DNA of 64,000 nt from Rubrivivax sp. (GCA_016719535.1 JADJYX010000047.1:248001-312000); one strand, 5' to 3'; shown: positions 26,243 through 36,927, numbered from the stretch's first letter. The notes: generated from the sequence alone by a model not told the origin. Translations and numbers: made by a program.

Positions 26243-28456
26243 ATGCGCCTTGACCGCATCGTCCGCTCGGTGGCAGCCGGCCTGGCGCTGGGCCTGGCCG
26301 GCTGCAACAACAACCCCTGGCCGGATGGCGAGGCCGCCACCAATACGCTGTACAGCGCGGTGCAGGAATCGTCGCCGCGCCACCTGGACCCGACGGCCTC
26401 GTACTGGAGCAACGACACGCCGTTTACCTACCAGATCTACGAGCCGCCCTATGGCTACCACTACCTGAAGCGACCCTACCAGCTGGTGCCCAAGTCGGCT
26501 GCGGCGGTCGTCAAGCCGCGCTATGTCGGCAAGGACGGTCAGCCGCTGCCCGACGACGCGCCGGGCGAACAGGTGGCCGAAAGCATCTACGACGTGCCCA
26601 TCAAGCCGGGCATCCGCTTCCAGCCGCACCCGGCCTTCGCGCAGGACGGGCAGGGCCGCTACCGCTATCACGCGATGCAGCCCGGCGAGCTGGGTGCGCG
26701 CCGCTCGCCGCTGGATTTCGAACACCAGGGCACGCGCGAGCTGGTGGCCGACGACTTCGTCTATGCGCTCAAGCGCCATGCCACCACGCGCATCACGACG
26801 CCGATCTTCTCCACCTTCGCGCAATACGTGGTGGGCCTGGCCGATTACGGCAAATTCGTCCGCGCCGAGGATGCCAGGCTGCGCGCCGGCGAGGACCCGG
26901 CCAGCCTGGACAAGCCCTTCCTCGATTTCAGGAAGTGGCCGCTGGCCGGCGCCAGCGCGCCCGACAAGCACCTGCTGCGCATCCGCATCAAGGGCAAATA
27001 TCCGCAGTGGAACTACTGGATGCAGATGACCTTCATGGCCCCGGTGCCGTGGGAGGCCGATGCCTTCTACGCCCAGCCGGGCATGGCCGCGGCCGGGCTG
27101 TCGCTGGACCGCTGGCCGGTGGGCACGGGCCCGTACATGATGGCCGAGTTCGTGCAGGACCGCCGCCACGTGCTGGTGCGCAACCCCCATTACCGCGGCG
27201 AGCCCTATCCCTGCGAAGGCATGCCCGGCGACCGCGAGGCCGGGCGCCTGGCCGACTGCGGCAAACCCACGCCCTTCATCGACCGCATGGTCTTCACCAT
27301 CGAGCGCGAGGGCGTGCCGCGCCAGAACAAGTTCCGCCAGGGCTATTACGACCTCGAGGTCTTCGAGCGCACCGACACCGGCATGTCCTACATCGTCGGC
27401 ATGCAGGACAGCGAGGACGTCAGGCGCGAGTACACCGAGAAGGGTTTCCGCCTCGGCCAGGGGGCTGATGTCGGCAGTTATTTCATCGGCTTCAACATGC
27501 TCGACCCGGTGATCGGCGCCAGCGCCGACCCCGAGCGCGATGCGCGCAACCGCCGGCTGCGGCAGGCGATCTCGATTGCCATCGACTGGGACGAGTGGTC
27601 GCGCATCTTTCCCAAGGAAGCCGGGCAGACGGCGATGGGGCCGCTGCCGCCGGGCATCTTCGGCTCGCGCGAGGGCACGGCCGAAGGCGTCAACCCCGTC
27701 ACCCATGTCTGGAAGGACGGCCAGGCCCAGCGCCGGCCGATCGCCGACGCCAAGCGGCTGATGGTCGAGGCCGGCTATCCGAACGGCCGTGACGCGAAGA
27801 CCGGCCAGCCGCTGGTGCTGAACTACGACTACTACGCCGCGCCGACGCCCGGCAACCGGCCGCAGCTGGACTGGATGGTGCGCCAGTTTGCCAAGATCGA
27901 CATCCAGCTCGAGATCCGTGCCACCGACAACAACCAGTTCCAGGACAAGGTGCGCAAGGGCACCTACCAGGTATTCTGGCTGGGCTGGCTGGCCGACTAC
28001 CCGGATGCCGAGAACTTCCTCTTCCTGCTGCATGGCCCCTCGGGCAAGACCCGGCACGACGGCGAGAATACGTCCAACTACGAAAACCCGGCCTTCGACC
28101 GCCTGTTCGAGCAGATGAAGCTGTTCGACGACGGGGCGCAGAAGCAGGCGCTGGTGGACCGACTGGTGCGCATCGCGCAGGACGACGCACCCTGGAGCTT
28201 CGGTTTCTTCCCCTGGACCTCGGGCGCGGCGCAGCGCTGGGTGCACAACTACCACCCCGCGATCCTGATCCGCGACTCGGGCCGCTACCTGCGCCTGGAC
28301 GTGGCCGACCGCGTGGCCGCGCAGCGCGCCTGGAACGGCGCCGTGTGGTGGCCGCTGGCGCTGATGGTGGCGGCGGCCGCGGCGCTGCTGTGGGTGGGCC
28401 GGCGCACGCTGCGCCGGCGCGAACGCACGACCGGCCGCGGCCAGGTCCTGACCTGA
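26243..28456 (+). CDS. Peptide ABC transporter substrate-binding lipoprotein (family 5) with C-terminal membrane helix
   Basis: 737 residues. A lipoprotein signal (Leu-Ala-Gly-Cys at about 21-24) precedes a periplasmic solute-binding family 5 domain with Leu-Arg-Gln-Ala-Ile-Ser-Ile-Ala-Ile-Asp-Trp and Trp-Pro-Val-Gly-Thr-Gly-Pro-Tyr. Family members are usually 500-620 residues. The extra length includes an added hydrophobic helix near the C-terminus (about 700-720, Trp-Trp-Pro-Leu-Ala-Leu-Met) followed by an Arg-rich cytoplasmic tail, so the binding protein may be anchored at both ends. It resembles YejA-type peptide binders. It heads the binding protein-permease-permease-ATPase operon directly after ldcA. 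Confidence 0.85.
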   Translation: MRLDRIVRSVAAGLALGLAGCNNNPWPDGEAATNTLYSAVQESSPRHLDPTASYWSNDTPFTYQIYEPPYGYHYLKRPYQLVPKSAAAVVKPRYVGKDGQPLPDDAPGEQVAESIYDVPIKPGIRFQPHPAFAQDGQGRYRYHAMQPGELGARRSPLDFEHQGTRELVADDFVYALKRHATTRITTPIFSTFAQYVVGLADYGKFVRAEDARLRAGEDPASLDKPFLDFRKWPLAGASAPDKHLLRIRIKGKYPQWNYWMQMTFMAPVPWEADAFYAQPGMAAAGLSLDRWPVGTGPYMMAEFVQDRRHVLVRNPHYRGEPYPCEGMPGDREAGRLADCGKPTPFIDRMVFTIEREGVPRQNKFRQGYYDLEVFERTDTGMSYIVGMQDSEDVRREYTEKGFRLGQGADVGSYFIGFNMLDPVIGASADPERDARNRRLRQAISIAIDWDEWSRIFPKEAGQTAMGPLPPGIFGSREGTAEGVNPVTHVWKDGQAQRRPIADAKRLMVEAGYPNGRDAKTGQPLVLNYDYYAAPTPGNRPQLDWMVRQFAKIDIQLEIRATDNNQFQDKVRKGTYQVFWLGWLADYPDAENFLFLLHGPSGKTRHDGENTSNYENPAFDRLFEQMKLFDDGAQKQALVDRLVRIAQDDAPWSFGFFPWTSGAAQRWVHNYHPAILIRDSGRYLRLDVADRVAAQRAWNGAVWWPLALMVAAAAALLWVGRRTLRRRERTTGRGQVLT

Positions 28457-28469
28457 AGAGGCGCCGCGC

Positions 28470-29453
28470 ATGGCTTCGTATCTGCTCAGGCGCTTGTTCT
28501 ACGGCCTGCTCATCCTGCTGGGCGTCAACCTGGCCACCTTCTTCCTCTTCTTCACCGTCAATACGCCCGACGACATGGCGCGGCTGAACCTGGGCGGCAA
28601 GCGCGTCACCGCCGAGGCGATCGAGAAGTGGAAGGTCGAGCGCGGCTACGACAAGCCGCTGTATGTCAACGCCGGCGCCGATGGCGCCGGCAAGCTGACC
28701 GAGACCATCTTCTGGGAACGCTCGGTGTCGCTGTTCGCGCTGCGCTTCGGCCGTGCCGACGGCGAAGCGGCCGGCGATATCGGCCACGAGGTGGCGTCGC
28801 GCATGGGGGTGAGCCTGCAGATGGCGCTGCCGCTGTTCGTGCTGCAGGTCATTGCCAGCACCGCCTTCGCGCTGCTGCTGGTGATGTTCCGCCATTCGCG
28901 GCTGGACTTCTGGGGCGTGGTCGCCTGCGTGCTGATGCTGTCGATCAGCAGTCTCTTCTACATCATCGTCGGGCAGTTCCTGTTCTCGCGCGTGCTCAGG
29001 CTGGCGCCGATCTCGGGCTATGCGCCGGGGCTGGATGCGATCAAATTCCTGGCGCTGCCGATCGTGCTGTCGCTGATCGCGCGCGTGGGCGGCGAGGCGC
29101 GGCTGTACCGCGCCATGTTTCTGGAGGAAACGGCCAAGGACTATGTGCGCACGGCGCGCGCCAAGGGTCTGGCCGAGCAGGTGGTGCTGTTCCGCCACGT
29201 GCTGCGCAATGCGCTGATCCCGATCATCACCAGCGCCGGCGGCTACCTGCCGTATGTCTTCCTCGGCAGCCTGGTGTTCGAGAGCTTCTTCGGCCTGCCG
29301 GGGCTGGGCGCCTACGTCATCGAGGCGATCGGCAAGCAGGACTTCGCCATCGTGCGCACGATGGTCTTCATCGGTTCGCTGCTCTACATCGCCACCTACA
29401 TCCTGATCGACCTGGCCTACAGCTGGGCCGATCCGCGGGTGCGGCTGGGATGA
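28470..29453 (+). CDS. Peptide ABC transporter permease 1 (YejB/DppB-like)
   Basis: 327 residues with about six membrane helices. The N-terminal Leu-Leu-Arg-Arg-Leu-Phe-Tyr-Gly-Leu-Leu is typical of DppB/OppB-type permeases. The inner-membrane EAA loop that docks the ATPase reads Ala-Arg-Ala-Lys-Gly-Leu-Ala-Glu and Leu-Arg-Asn-Ala-Leu-Ile-Pro-Ile. The loop after helix 1 is long and charged, as in YejB. It starts 13 bases behind the binding protein gene. Confidence 0.9.
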   Translation: MASYLLRRLFYGLLILLGVNLATFFLFFTVNTPDDMARLNLGGKRVTAEAIEKWKVERGYDKPLYVNAGADGAGKLTETIFWERSVSLFALRFGRADGEAAGDIGHEVASRMGVSLQMALPLFVLQVIASTAFALLLVMFRHSRLDFWGVVACVLMLSISSLFYIIVGQFLFSRVLRLAPISGYAPGLDAIKFLALPIVLSLIARVGGEARLYRAMFLEETAKDYVRTARAKGLAEQVVLFRHVLRNALIPIITSAGGYLPYVFLGSLVFESFFGLPGLGAYVIEAIGKQDFAIVRTMVFIGSLLYIATYILIDLAYSWADPRVRLG

Positions 29454-29523
29454 GCGCGATCCGGGTCCCCCGGTCGCGCTCGCTCCCCCCCGGGGGGACG
29501 ACGCGAAGCGTCAAGGGGGTTGA
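29454..29523. repeat. C/G palindromic intergenic element
   Basis: The 70 bases between the two permease genes contain CCCCCCCGGGGGG at the centre with flanking CGCTCGCTC and GACGCGAAGCGTC (the latter is itself an inverted repeat). Elements of this style are scattered between genes in Burkholderiales genomes. It could form an mRNA hairpin that tunes expression of the downstream permease. No second copy is in this window. Confidence 0.4.
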
Positions 29524-30978
29524 ATGAGCGCCATGCCCAAGATCGTCGTGCTGTGGACCGACGCCGCGCTGTGGCTGCTGACGGCCGCCCTGGTGGCCTA
29601 TGTCGTCTTCGTCTGGCGCCGGCCCAACCTGCGCGCCAACTGGCGCAAGGTCTTCATGGATGCACCGGCGCTGTGCTCGAGCCTGGTGCTGCTGGCGTGC
29701 CTGGGGGTCACGCTGCTGGACAGCGTGCACTACCGGCCGCTGCTGCCGCCGGCGCCGGGCGCCACCGCGGCGGCCTACGACCCACGCACGCGCTCGCTGC
29801 TCGACGCCTGGCTGGCGGATCTGGTGGCCGCGCGCGAGAAGACCTATTCGCGGCCGCTGGCCACCGTGAGCTTCACGCGCGAGTCGGTCGAGGTCGACGG
29901 CCGCCTGCAGCGCGTGGCGCCGCGCCTGGCCTTCGGCGGCGCGCACCTCGCCGACCCGGCCACGCAGTGGCTGCCCGACGTGGCGCGCCGCGCCGCCATC
30001 GGCCTGGCCGGCGGTGCCGCCGGGGCGGCGCTGCTGTCGCTGGGGCTGCTGGCGGTGGTGGCGCGGTCGCGGCGCCAGGGTTTCGGTGCCTGCGCACGCG
30101 CGGTGCTGCACGGCCATGGCGTCGTGCCCTGGCGCGCCGCCATCGGCATGCTGGTCGCGCTGGGCTTGCTGACGGGCGTGGCGACGGCGCTGTCGGGGCC
30201 CTACCACCTGATGGGCACCGACACCACCGGCAACGACGTGCTCTACCAGTCGCTGAAGAGCATCCGCACCGCCTTCGTCATCGGCACCCTGGCCACCGTG
30301 GCCACGCTGCCGATCGCGGTGGTGCTGGGCATCCTGGCCGGCTATTTCAAGGGCTGGGTCGACGAGGTGATCCAGTATGTCTATACCGTGCTGTCGTCGG
30401 TGCCCAACGTGCTGCTGATCGCCGCCTGCGTGCTGATGGTGCAGGTCTTCCTGGACAAGCACCCGGAACTGTTCGAGACCGGCGCCGAGCGCGCCGACTT
30501 GAAGCTCTTCCTGCTGTGCGCGGTGCTCGGCCTGACCGGCTGGGCCGGGCTGTGCCGGCTGCTGCGCGGCGAGACGCTCAAGCTGCGCGAGCTCGACTAC
30601 GTGCAGGCCGCCAATGCCTTCGGCGTCAGCGATGCGCGCATCATGCTGCGCCACATCTTCCCCAACGTGGCGCACCTGATGCTGATCGTCACGGTGCTCG
30701 AATTCTCGGCGCTGATCCTGTACGAGGCGGTGCTCAGCTACGTGGGCGTGGGCGTCGACCCGTCGATGAACAGCTTCGGCGGCATGATCAACCTGGCGCG
30801 CACCGAGATGAGCCGCGACCCGGTGGTGTGGTGGTCCTTCGCGTCGGCCTTCGCCTTCATGGTGGCGCTGGTGCTGGCGGCCAACCTGTTTGCCGACGGC
30901 GTGCGGGATGCATTCGATCCGCGGGCGCGCAGCTTCCGCGTGCGGCGACCTTTGACCCCCAAGATGAATCAAAAGTAA
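29524..30978 (+). CDS. Peptide ABC transporter permease 2 (YejE/DppC-like), enlarged
   Basis: 484 residues, longer than the usual 290-345 for DppC/YejE. Helix 1 lies at about residues 15-35. An insert of about 100 residues carrying a soluble region (Arg-Thr-Arg-Ser-Leu-Leu-Asp-Ala-Trp) and two further hydrophobic helices precedes the conserved core. The core has Gly-Thr-Asp-Thr-Thr-Gly-Asn-Asp-Val and an EAA loop Val-Gln-Ala-Ala-Asn-Ala-Phe-Gly-Val-Ser. It is co-directional with permease 1. The last codons overlap the inverted repeat of the toxin-antitoxin promoter, so the operon continues through a later insertion. Confidence 0.85.
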   Translation: MSAMPKIVVLWTDAALWLLTAALVAYVVFVWRRPNLRANWRKVFMDAPALCSSLVLLACLGVTLLDSVHYRPLLPPAPGATAAAYDPRTRSLLDAWLADLVAAREKTYSRPLATVSFTRESVEVDGRLQRVAPRLAFGGAHLADPATQWLPDVARRAAIGLAGGAAGAALLSLGLLAVVARSRRQGFGACARAVLHGHGVVPWRAAIGMLVALGLLTGVATALSGPYHLMGTDTTGNDVLYQSLKSIRTAFVIGTLATVATLPIAVVLGILAGYFKGWVDEVIQYVYTVLSSVPNVLLIAACVLMVQVFLDKHPELFETGAERADLKLFLLCAVLGLTGWAGLCRLLRGETLKLRELDYVQAANAFGVSDARIMLRHIFPNVAHLMLIVTVLEFSALILYEAVLSYVGVGVDPSMNSFGGMINLARTEMSRDPVVWWSFASAFAFMVALVLAANLFADGVRDAFDPRARSFRVRRPLTPKMNQK

Positions 30979-30999
30979 CTACAATTTTGATTGAATCAA
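30967..30999. promoter_or_regulatory. Overlapping palindromes before the antitoxin gene (probable autoregulatory operator)
   Basis: AATCAAAA-N10-TTTTGATT occupies 30967-30992 and a second palindrome TTGATT-G-AATCAA occupies 30987-30999. They cover the stop codon of the permease and end 17 bases before the antitoxin ATG. This patch is strikingly AT-rich compared with its surroundings. Phd-type antitoxins bind such paired palindromes and repress their own operon with the toxin as corepressor. Confidence 0.6.
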
Positions 31000-31015
31000 T
31001 GTAAAGAGGTCTCAT

Positions 31016-31288
31016 ATGGAAATCTCCTTGCGTGAAATGAAGGCCAATCTCTCCGCAGTCGTGCGCAAAGCTCAGGCCGGTGAGGTGGTGATCGTGACCT
31101 CTCATCGAAAGCCGGTGGCATGTTTGGGCCCGGCGGCGCCGATCGGTGACTCGCTGGAGGACCGACTGCTGGCTGCTGGCATCATTTCGTCGCGGCCCAG
31201 ACCTGGCGGGCTGGGGCCGCGCCAGGTCAATCCGCTTCCCGCAGGCGTGGGTAGTTTGTCTGACGCCGTGATCGAAGACCGGCGGTGA
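31016..31288 (+). CDS. Type II antitoxin, Phd/YefM family
   Basis: 90 residues. The N-terminal DNA-binding part is typical Phd/YefM: Ile-Ser-Leu-Arg-Glu-Met-Lys-Ala-Asn-Leu-Ser, then Ala-Gln-Ala-Gly-Glu-Val-Val-Ile-Val-Thr and Arg-Lys-Pro-Val-Ala. The C-terminal half is Gly/Pro-rich and probably disordered until it wraps the toxin. It has an AGAGG ribosome site. Its stop overlaps the toxin start by four bases (31285-31288). The pair lies inside a peptide-transport operon. Confidence 0.85.
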   Translation: MEISLREMKANLSAVVRKAQAGEVVIVTSHRKPVACLGPAAPIGDSLEDRLLAAGIISSRPRPGGLGPRQVNPLPAGVGSLSDAVIEDRR

Positions 31289-31719
31289 TCCTGTATCTGG
31301 ACACTTCGGCACTGCTCAAACTCTACGTTGACGAGCCGGGCAGCGACGTCACCTGGGCTGCTGCGTCCGGCAGCATCCTGGCGACCTGCCGCATCACGTG
31401 GGTGGAAGCGGTAGCTGCGCTGGCAAGGCGCGAGCGTGAAGCACCGGCGGCGGGTGTCGTCTGGCGACAGGCACGCGAGCGACTGGCTCAGGATTGGCCT
31501 GCTCTGCATGTCGTGGATCTGACGCAGAGCCTTGCCGAGAGCGCCGGTGATCTGGCCGAGGCGTTTGCGCTGCGCGGCTACGACGCGGTGCAACTGGCTG
31601 CAGCCAAGGCCCTGCGAGGCGCCGCTCGGGAAGGCGTGAGCTTCGCCTGCTTCGACAGGCGTCTGAGTCAAGCCGCCAAGCAACTGGGTCTTTCTCTGCC
31701 GCCATCGCTGCAGGCATGA
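31285..31719 (+). CDS. PIN-domain toxin (VapC-type ribonuclease)
   Basis: 144 residues from GTG 31285. The PIN fold acidic residues are in place: Leu-Tyr-Leu-Asp-Thr-Ser-Ala-Leu-Leu-Lys at the start, a central Glu in Thr-Trp-Val-Glu-Ala, Tyr-Asp-Ala-Val-Gln-Leu-Ala in helix 5 and Phe-Ala-Cys-Phe-Asp-Arg-Arg-Leu near the end. PIN toxins cut specific RNAs, often initiator tRNA or rRNA loops. It is translationally coupled to the Phd-type antitoxin. The ABC ATPase gene starts 36 bases after its stop. Confidence 0.85.
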   Translation: MILYLDTSALLKLYVDEPGSDVTWAAASGSILATCRITWVEAVAALARREREAPAAGVVWRQARERLAQDWPALHVVDLTQSLAESAGDLAEAFALRGYDAVQLAAAKALRGAAREGVSFACFDRRLSQAAKQLGLSLPPSLQA

Positions 31720-31755
31720 CCGCGAAGCTTCGGACTGCCCCTACAGGATGACCCC

Positions 31756-33585
<1,830 letters not shown>

Positions 33586-34001
33586 GGCCTGCACGAGGCT
33601 TTCGGGCTTTCCCCCAGGCACGGCGGGGGCTTGATGGCCGACAAGGCCCGTCTGGCGCCTGCGGGTCGGGCGCGATGTTGCTGGACTGTTGCTGGAAGCC
33701 AACGACTGTCAAGCGATCGGCTCCGGGTTAGCCCGAGGCTAGTACCACCTGGTACGTGCCAGTTCGCTTGAAAACATTGTTCCAAGTGACTGTCGCGCAA
33801 AAAAAAGTTTGCCATCGCCAGGCCCGTGCCGTGCGTGCGAAGGGGCGGTCTCCTGGGTCGACGGGCTCGCCCCACGTTGGTTCTCGTTTCCACTTGGTGA
33901 CAATCAGACCACCTGTCGCGTCCTCGGCCGTCCGGCGGCTGGTTGCCGAGAGAGGGTGCGTTGACGTTTCGGTTCACACCCCATCCCATCTGGAGTACCC
34001 G
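33586..34001. promoter_or_regulatory. Upstream region of first tandem receptor, with GTACCA palindrome
   Basis: This 416-base gap holds a perfect inverted repeat GTACCA-CC-TGGTAC (33742-33755), a TTGAAA at about 33769 and a run of eight A near 33799. The palindrome is a candidate operator for the receptor at 34002. No ferric-uptake-regulator box was recognised. No clear terminator for the ABC operon was found. Confidence 0.4.
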
Positions 34002-36728
34002 ATGTTCAAGAAGACCCCCATCACCCTGGCGGCCCTGGGCGCCCTCGGTGGCTTGCTCGGTTCCACCGCGCTGCCCAGCTTCGCGCAATCCGCCGCGCGC
34101 ATCGAGATCACCGGTTCGCTGATCCGCCGCATCGAAGGCGAATCGGCCCTGCCGGTCACCACCCTCAAGGCCGAGGAACTGACCAAGGCCGGCGTGACGA
34201 ACGCCGAAGAGGCCGTCAAGTTCATCACCCAGCAACAGGGTGGCACGGTGACCTCCAGTTCGGTCAGCGGCACCAACGGCGCGGCGGCCTATGCCGACCT
34301 GCGCTCGCTGGGTGCCCAGCGCACCCTGGTGCTGCTGAACGGCAAGCGCGTCACCGCCAATCCGTTCGCGGTGACCGCCGTCGACCTGAACACCCTGCCG
34401 CTGGCCGCCGTGGACCGCATCGAGGTGCTGTCCGACGGTGCTTCGTCGACCTACGGCACCGACGCCGTCGCCGGCGTGATCAACTTCATCACCAAGAAGG
34501 ACTACAAGGGGTTCAGCGTCAGCGCCGATGCCCAGGTCACGCAACATGGGGGCGGCGACAAGTACAACGGCTCGATCGCCGGCGGCTTCGGTGACTTGCG
34601 CAAGCAGGGCTGGAATGTCTACGGCACGCTCAACGTGCGCAAGCAGGACCCGATGCGCGGCACCGAGCGCGAGTTCATGCAGACGTCGTACATGCCCGAG
34701 AAAGGCTTCAACGGGCTGAGCCCGACGACCTTCCCGGCCAACTACAGCCAGACGGTGGCCGGCAAGACGATCATTGCCAACACCAACCCGTCGCTGCCGG
34801 GCTGCCTGCCGCCGTCGTCGATCATCGCCAGCGCGGTGGCAACCAACCGCTGCAACGCCGATACGCAGACCTTCACCAACGTCCTGCCCGAGCAGGAGCA
34901 GGCCTCGGCCTTCCTGCGTGGGTCGCTGGCGCTGGGTGACCACCTGCTGTCCGCCGAGTATTTCAAGTCGCAGAACGAGGTCACCAGCCTGATCGCGCCG
35001 TCGCCCGAAGGCGGTCTGGTCATGGGCCCCGACAGCCCCTACTACCCGGGCAAGGGCATCACGCCGATCACCAATACCGCACTCGACCCGACGCAGCCGA
35101 TTTCGATCGCCTGGCGTACCACAGTGTTGGGTTCGCGCTCCGGCCGGCAGGAGAACAACACGCAGCGCGCCTTGGTGTCGCTCGAAGGCGCGGTCGCCGG
35201 CTGGGACTACCAGGCCTCTGCGCTGTGGTCCAACGCCAAGGTCGAGAACTTCTTCCTCAACGGCTACCCGATGACGATCCCGCTGCGCAATGGCGTGCGC
35301 GGCATCAACGGGGCACCCTACCTGAACCCCTTCGGCGACCAGTCGGCGGCCGGGCTTGCGTACATGCAGGCCAACCAGGTGCTGGGCAAGGTGCAGGACG
35401 GCGAGTCCACGCTGATGAGCCTGGGCGCGACCGTCAGCCGTCCGCTCTTCAAGATGGGCGGCGGCGACGCCACGCTGGCCATCGGCGCCGAGCTGCGCCA
35501 GGAGGAGATGATCTACACCACCGACATCGCCAAGGTCAGCCAGGCGGCGAGCTCGGGCCTCGCCGGCTCGGGCGCCAAGCGCGAGGGCGACCGTGACATC
35601 TCGGCGCTGGCGCTGGAGATGAACTTCCCGATCCGCAAGGGCCTGGAGCTCGGTGCCTCGGTCCGCTACGACAACTACAGCGACTTCGGCAACACGGTCA
35701 ACCCGAAGCTGTCGCTGCGCTGGTCGCCGACGGCCAACCTGCTGGTGCGCGCCTCGGCCAATACCGGCTTCTCGGCGCCGTCGCTGTACCAGATGTACCT
35801 GCCGAATTCGACCACCTTCACCGGCAACCGCTACAACGACCCCGTGCTGTGCCCGGGCGGCGTGCCGACGGCCCAGGCCGTGCCTTCGCGTGACTGCGGC
35901 ATCCAGTTCCAGCAGCTGCAAGGTGGCAATGCCGATCTCGACGCCGAGAAGTCCCGCGCCTGGACGATCGGTTTCGTGGTGCAGCCGACGGCCAACCTGT
36001 CGCTCGGTGTCGACGTCTGGAACTACTACATCAAGAACTCGGTGTCCGTGATCGGCGAGCAGTCCATCTTTGCCGACCCGGCCAAGTACGCCAACCTGTA
36101 TGTGCGCTGCAGCCAGGCCTCGCCGGAGCGTCAGCTCGCCATCGGCGCCTGCCAGACCCCGGGTGGCGATCCGCTGGCCTATGTGATCAACACCTACCTG
36201 AACCTGGGTGACACGAAGACCAACGGCGTCGACATCTCGGCCAGCTGGAACAGCGGTGCGCAGTCCTTCGGCCGCCTGAACGTGGCCTACAACGGCACCT
36301 ACGTCAACAAGTACCGCTTCCAGGTCGAGCCGGGCGGTGTCTGGTACAACCCGAACGGCATCTACACTCCGCAGTTCGGCGGCCCGGTCATCCGCTACCA
36401 GCATGTGCTGAATACCACCTGGCAGGCAGGCGCCTTCTCGACGCTGCTGACCTACAAGTTCCAGCGCGGCTACCGCGACCAGAACTCGCAGGGCGCGCCG
36501 TTCACCGCGTTCAACAACCGCCACGTGCAGGACTACGGCATCTTCGACCTGAACGTCAGCTGGTCGGGCATCAAGGGCCTGACGCTGAGCGCCGGCGTGC
36601 TGAACCTGCTGGACACCGACCCGTCGTTCACCAACCAGGTCGGGCGCTTCCAGGCACGTGGCTACGACGATCGCTTCCACAACCCGCTGGGCCGCACCTG
36701 GAAGCTGTCGGCGCGCTACAGTTTTTGA
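34002..36728 (+). CDS. TonB-dependent outer-membrane receptor (tandem copy 1)
   Basis: 908 residues. A signal peptide is cleaved near Ser-Phe-Ala-Gln. The mature start has Ile-Glu-Ile-Thr-Gly-Ser-Leu-Ile-Arg-Arg (TonB-box-like) and a plug ending Asp-Arg-Ile-Glu-Val-Leu-Ser-Asp-Gly-Ala-Ser-Ser-Thr-Tyr-Gly-Thr-Asp-Ala-Val-Ala-Gly-Val. The barrel ends Leu-Ser-Ala-Arg-Tyr-Ser-Phe. This is the large receptor subclass common in Xanthomonas, Caulobacter and Burkholderiales for carbohydrates or other organic ligands. The ligand is unknown. It is followed by a strong terminator, so the second copy is a separate unit. Confidence 0.85.
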   Translation: MFKKTPITLAALGALGGLLGSTALPSFAQSAARIEITGSLIRRIEGESALPVTTLKAEELTKAGVTNAEEAVKFITQQQGGTVTSSSVSGTNGAAAYADLRSLGAQRTLVLLNGKRVTANPFAVTAVDLNTLPLAAVDRIEVLSDGASSTYGTDAVAGVINFITKKDYKGFSVSADAQVTQHGGGDKYNGSIAGGFGDLRKQGWNVYGTLNVRKQDPMRGTEREFMQTSYMPEKGFNGLSPTTFPANYSQTVAGKTIIANTNPSLPGCLPPSSIIASAVATNRCNADTQTFTNVLPEQEQASAFLRGSLALGDHLLSAEYFKSQNEVTSLIAPSPEGGLVMGPDSPYYPGKGITPITNTALDPTQPISIAWRTTVLGSRSGRQENNTQRALVSLEGAVAGWDYQASALWSNAKVENFFLNGYPMTIPLRNGVRGINGAPYLNPFGDQSAAGLAYMQANQVLGKVQDGESTLMSLGATVSRPLFKMGGGDATLAIGAELRQEEMIYTTDIAKVSQAASSGLAGSGAKREGDRDISALALEMNFPIRKGLELGASVRYDNYSDFGNTVNPKLSLRWSPTANLLVRASANTGFSAPSLYQMYLPNSTTFTGNRYNDPVLCPGGVPTAQAVPSRDCGIQFQQLQGGNADLDAEKSRAWTIGFVVQPTANLSLGVDVWNYYIKNSVSVIGEQSIFADPAKYANLYVRCSQASPERQLAIGACQTPGGDPLAYVINTYLNLGDTKTNGVDISASWNSGAQSFGRLNVAYNGTYVNKYRFQVEPGGVWYNPNGIYTPQFGGPVIRYQHVLNTTWQAGAFSTLLTYKFQRGYRDQNSQGAPFTAFNNRHVQDYGIFDLNVSWSGIKGLTLSAGVLNLLDTDPSFTNQVGRFQARGYDDRFHNPLGRTWKLSARYSF

Positions 36729-36786
36729 TGCCTGTCCGCCGCCGCCGTGGCCTCTGCCCGCGGTGGCCGGGTCTGTGGACGGCCTG

Positions 36787-36813
36787 AAGCCGACCCCAGG
36801 GGTCGGCTTTTTT
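36787..36813 (+). terminator. Intrinsic terminator after receptor 1
   Basis: AAGCCGACCCC (36787-36797), one loop base, GGGGTCGGCTT (36799-36809), continuing as a T run. The 11-base stem is perfect; with a single formal loop base the top pairs must open. It ends transcription of the receptor at 34002. Confidence 0.85.
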
Positions 36814-36911
36814 GCGCGGTGCGCCCAGGTTGCATCAGCGCCAGCGGAAATGTTGCGTGTTGCCAACTGAACACACCCGACTGAGCGTCTACGGTTTCCC
36901 GACTGAAATTC

Positions 36912-36927
36912 ATCTAATTTATTAGAT
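36912..36927. promoter_or_regulatory. AT-rich palindrome upstream of receptor 2
   Basis: ATCTAAT-TT-ATTAGAT is a perfect inverted repeat with 7-base arms in the AT-rich island 36905-36985, about 230 bases before the second receptor gene. It differs from the GTACCA palindrome before the first receptor, so the two tandem genes seem to be controlled separately. The regulator is unknown. Confidence 0.45.

Noticed and set aside
24971..28471. Minus-strand open frame of over 1100 codons opposite tadA, ldcA and the binding protein
   Set aside because: It is antisense to three genes with clear motifs and spans their boundaries; no ribosome site or domain.
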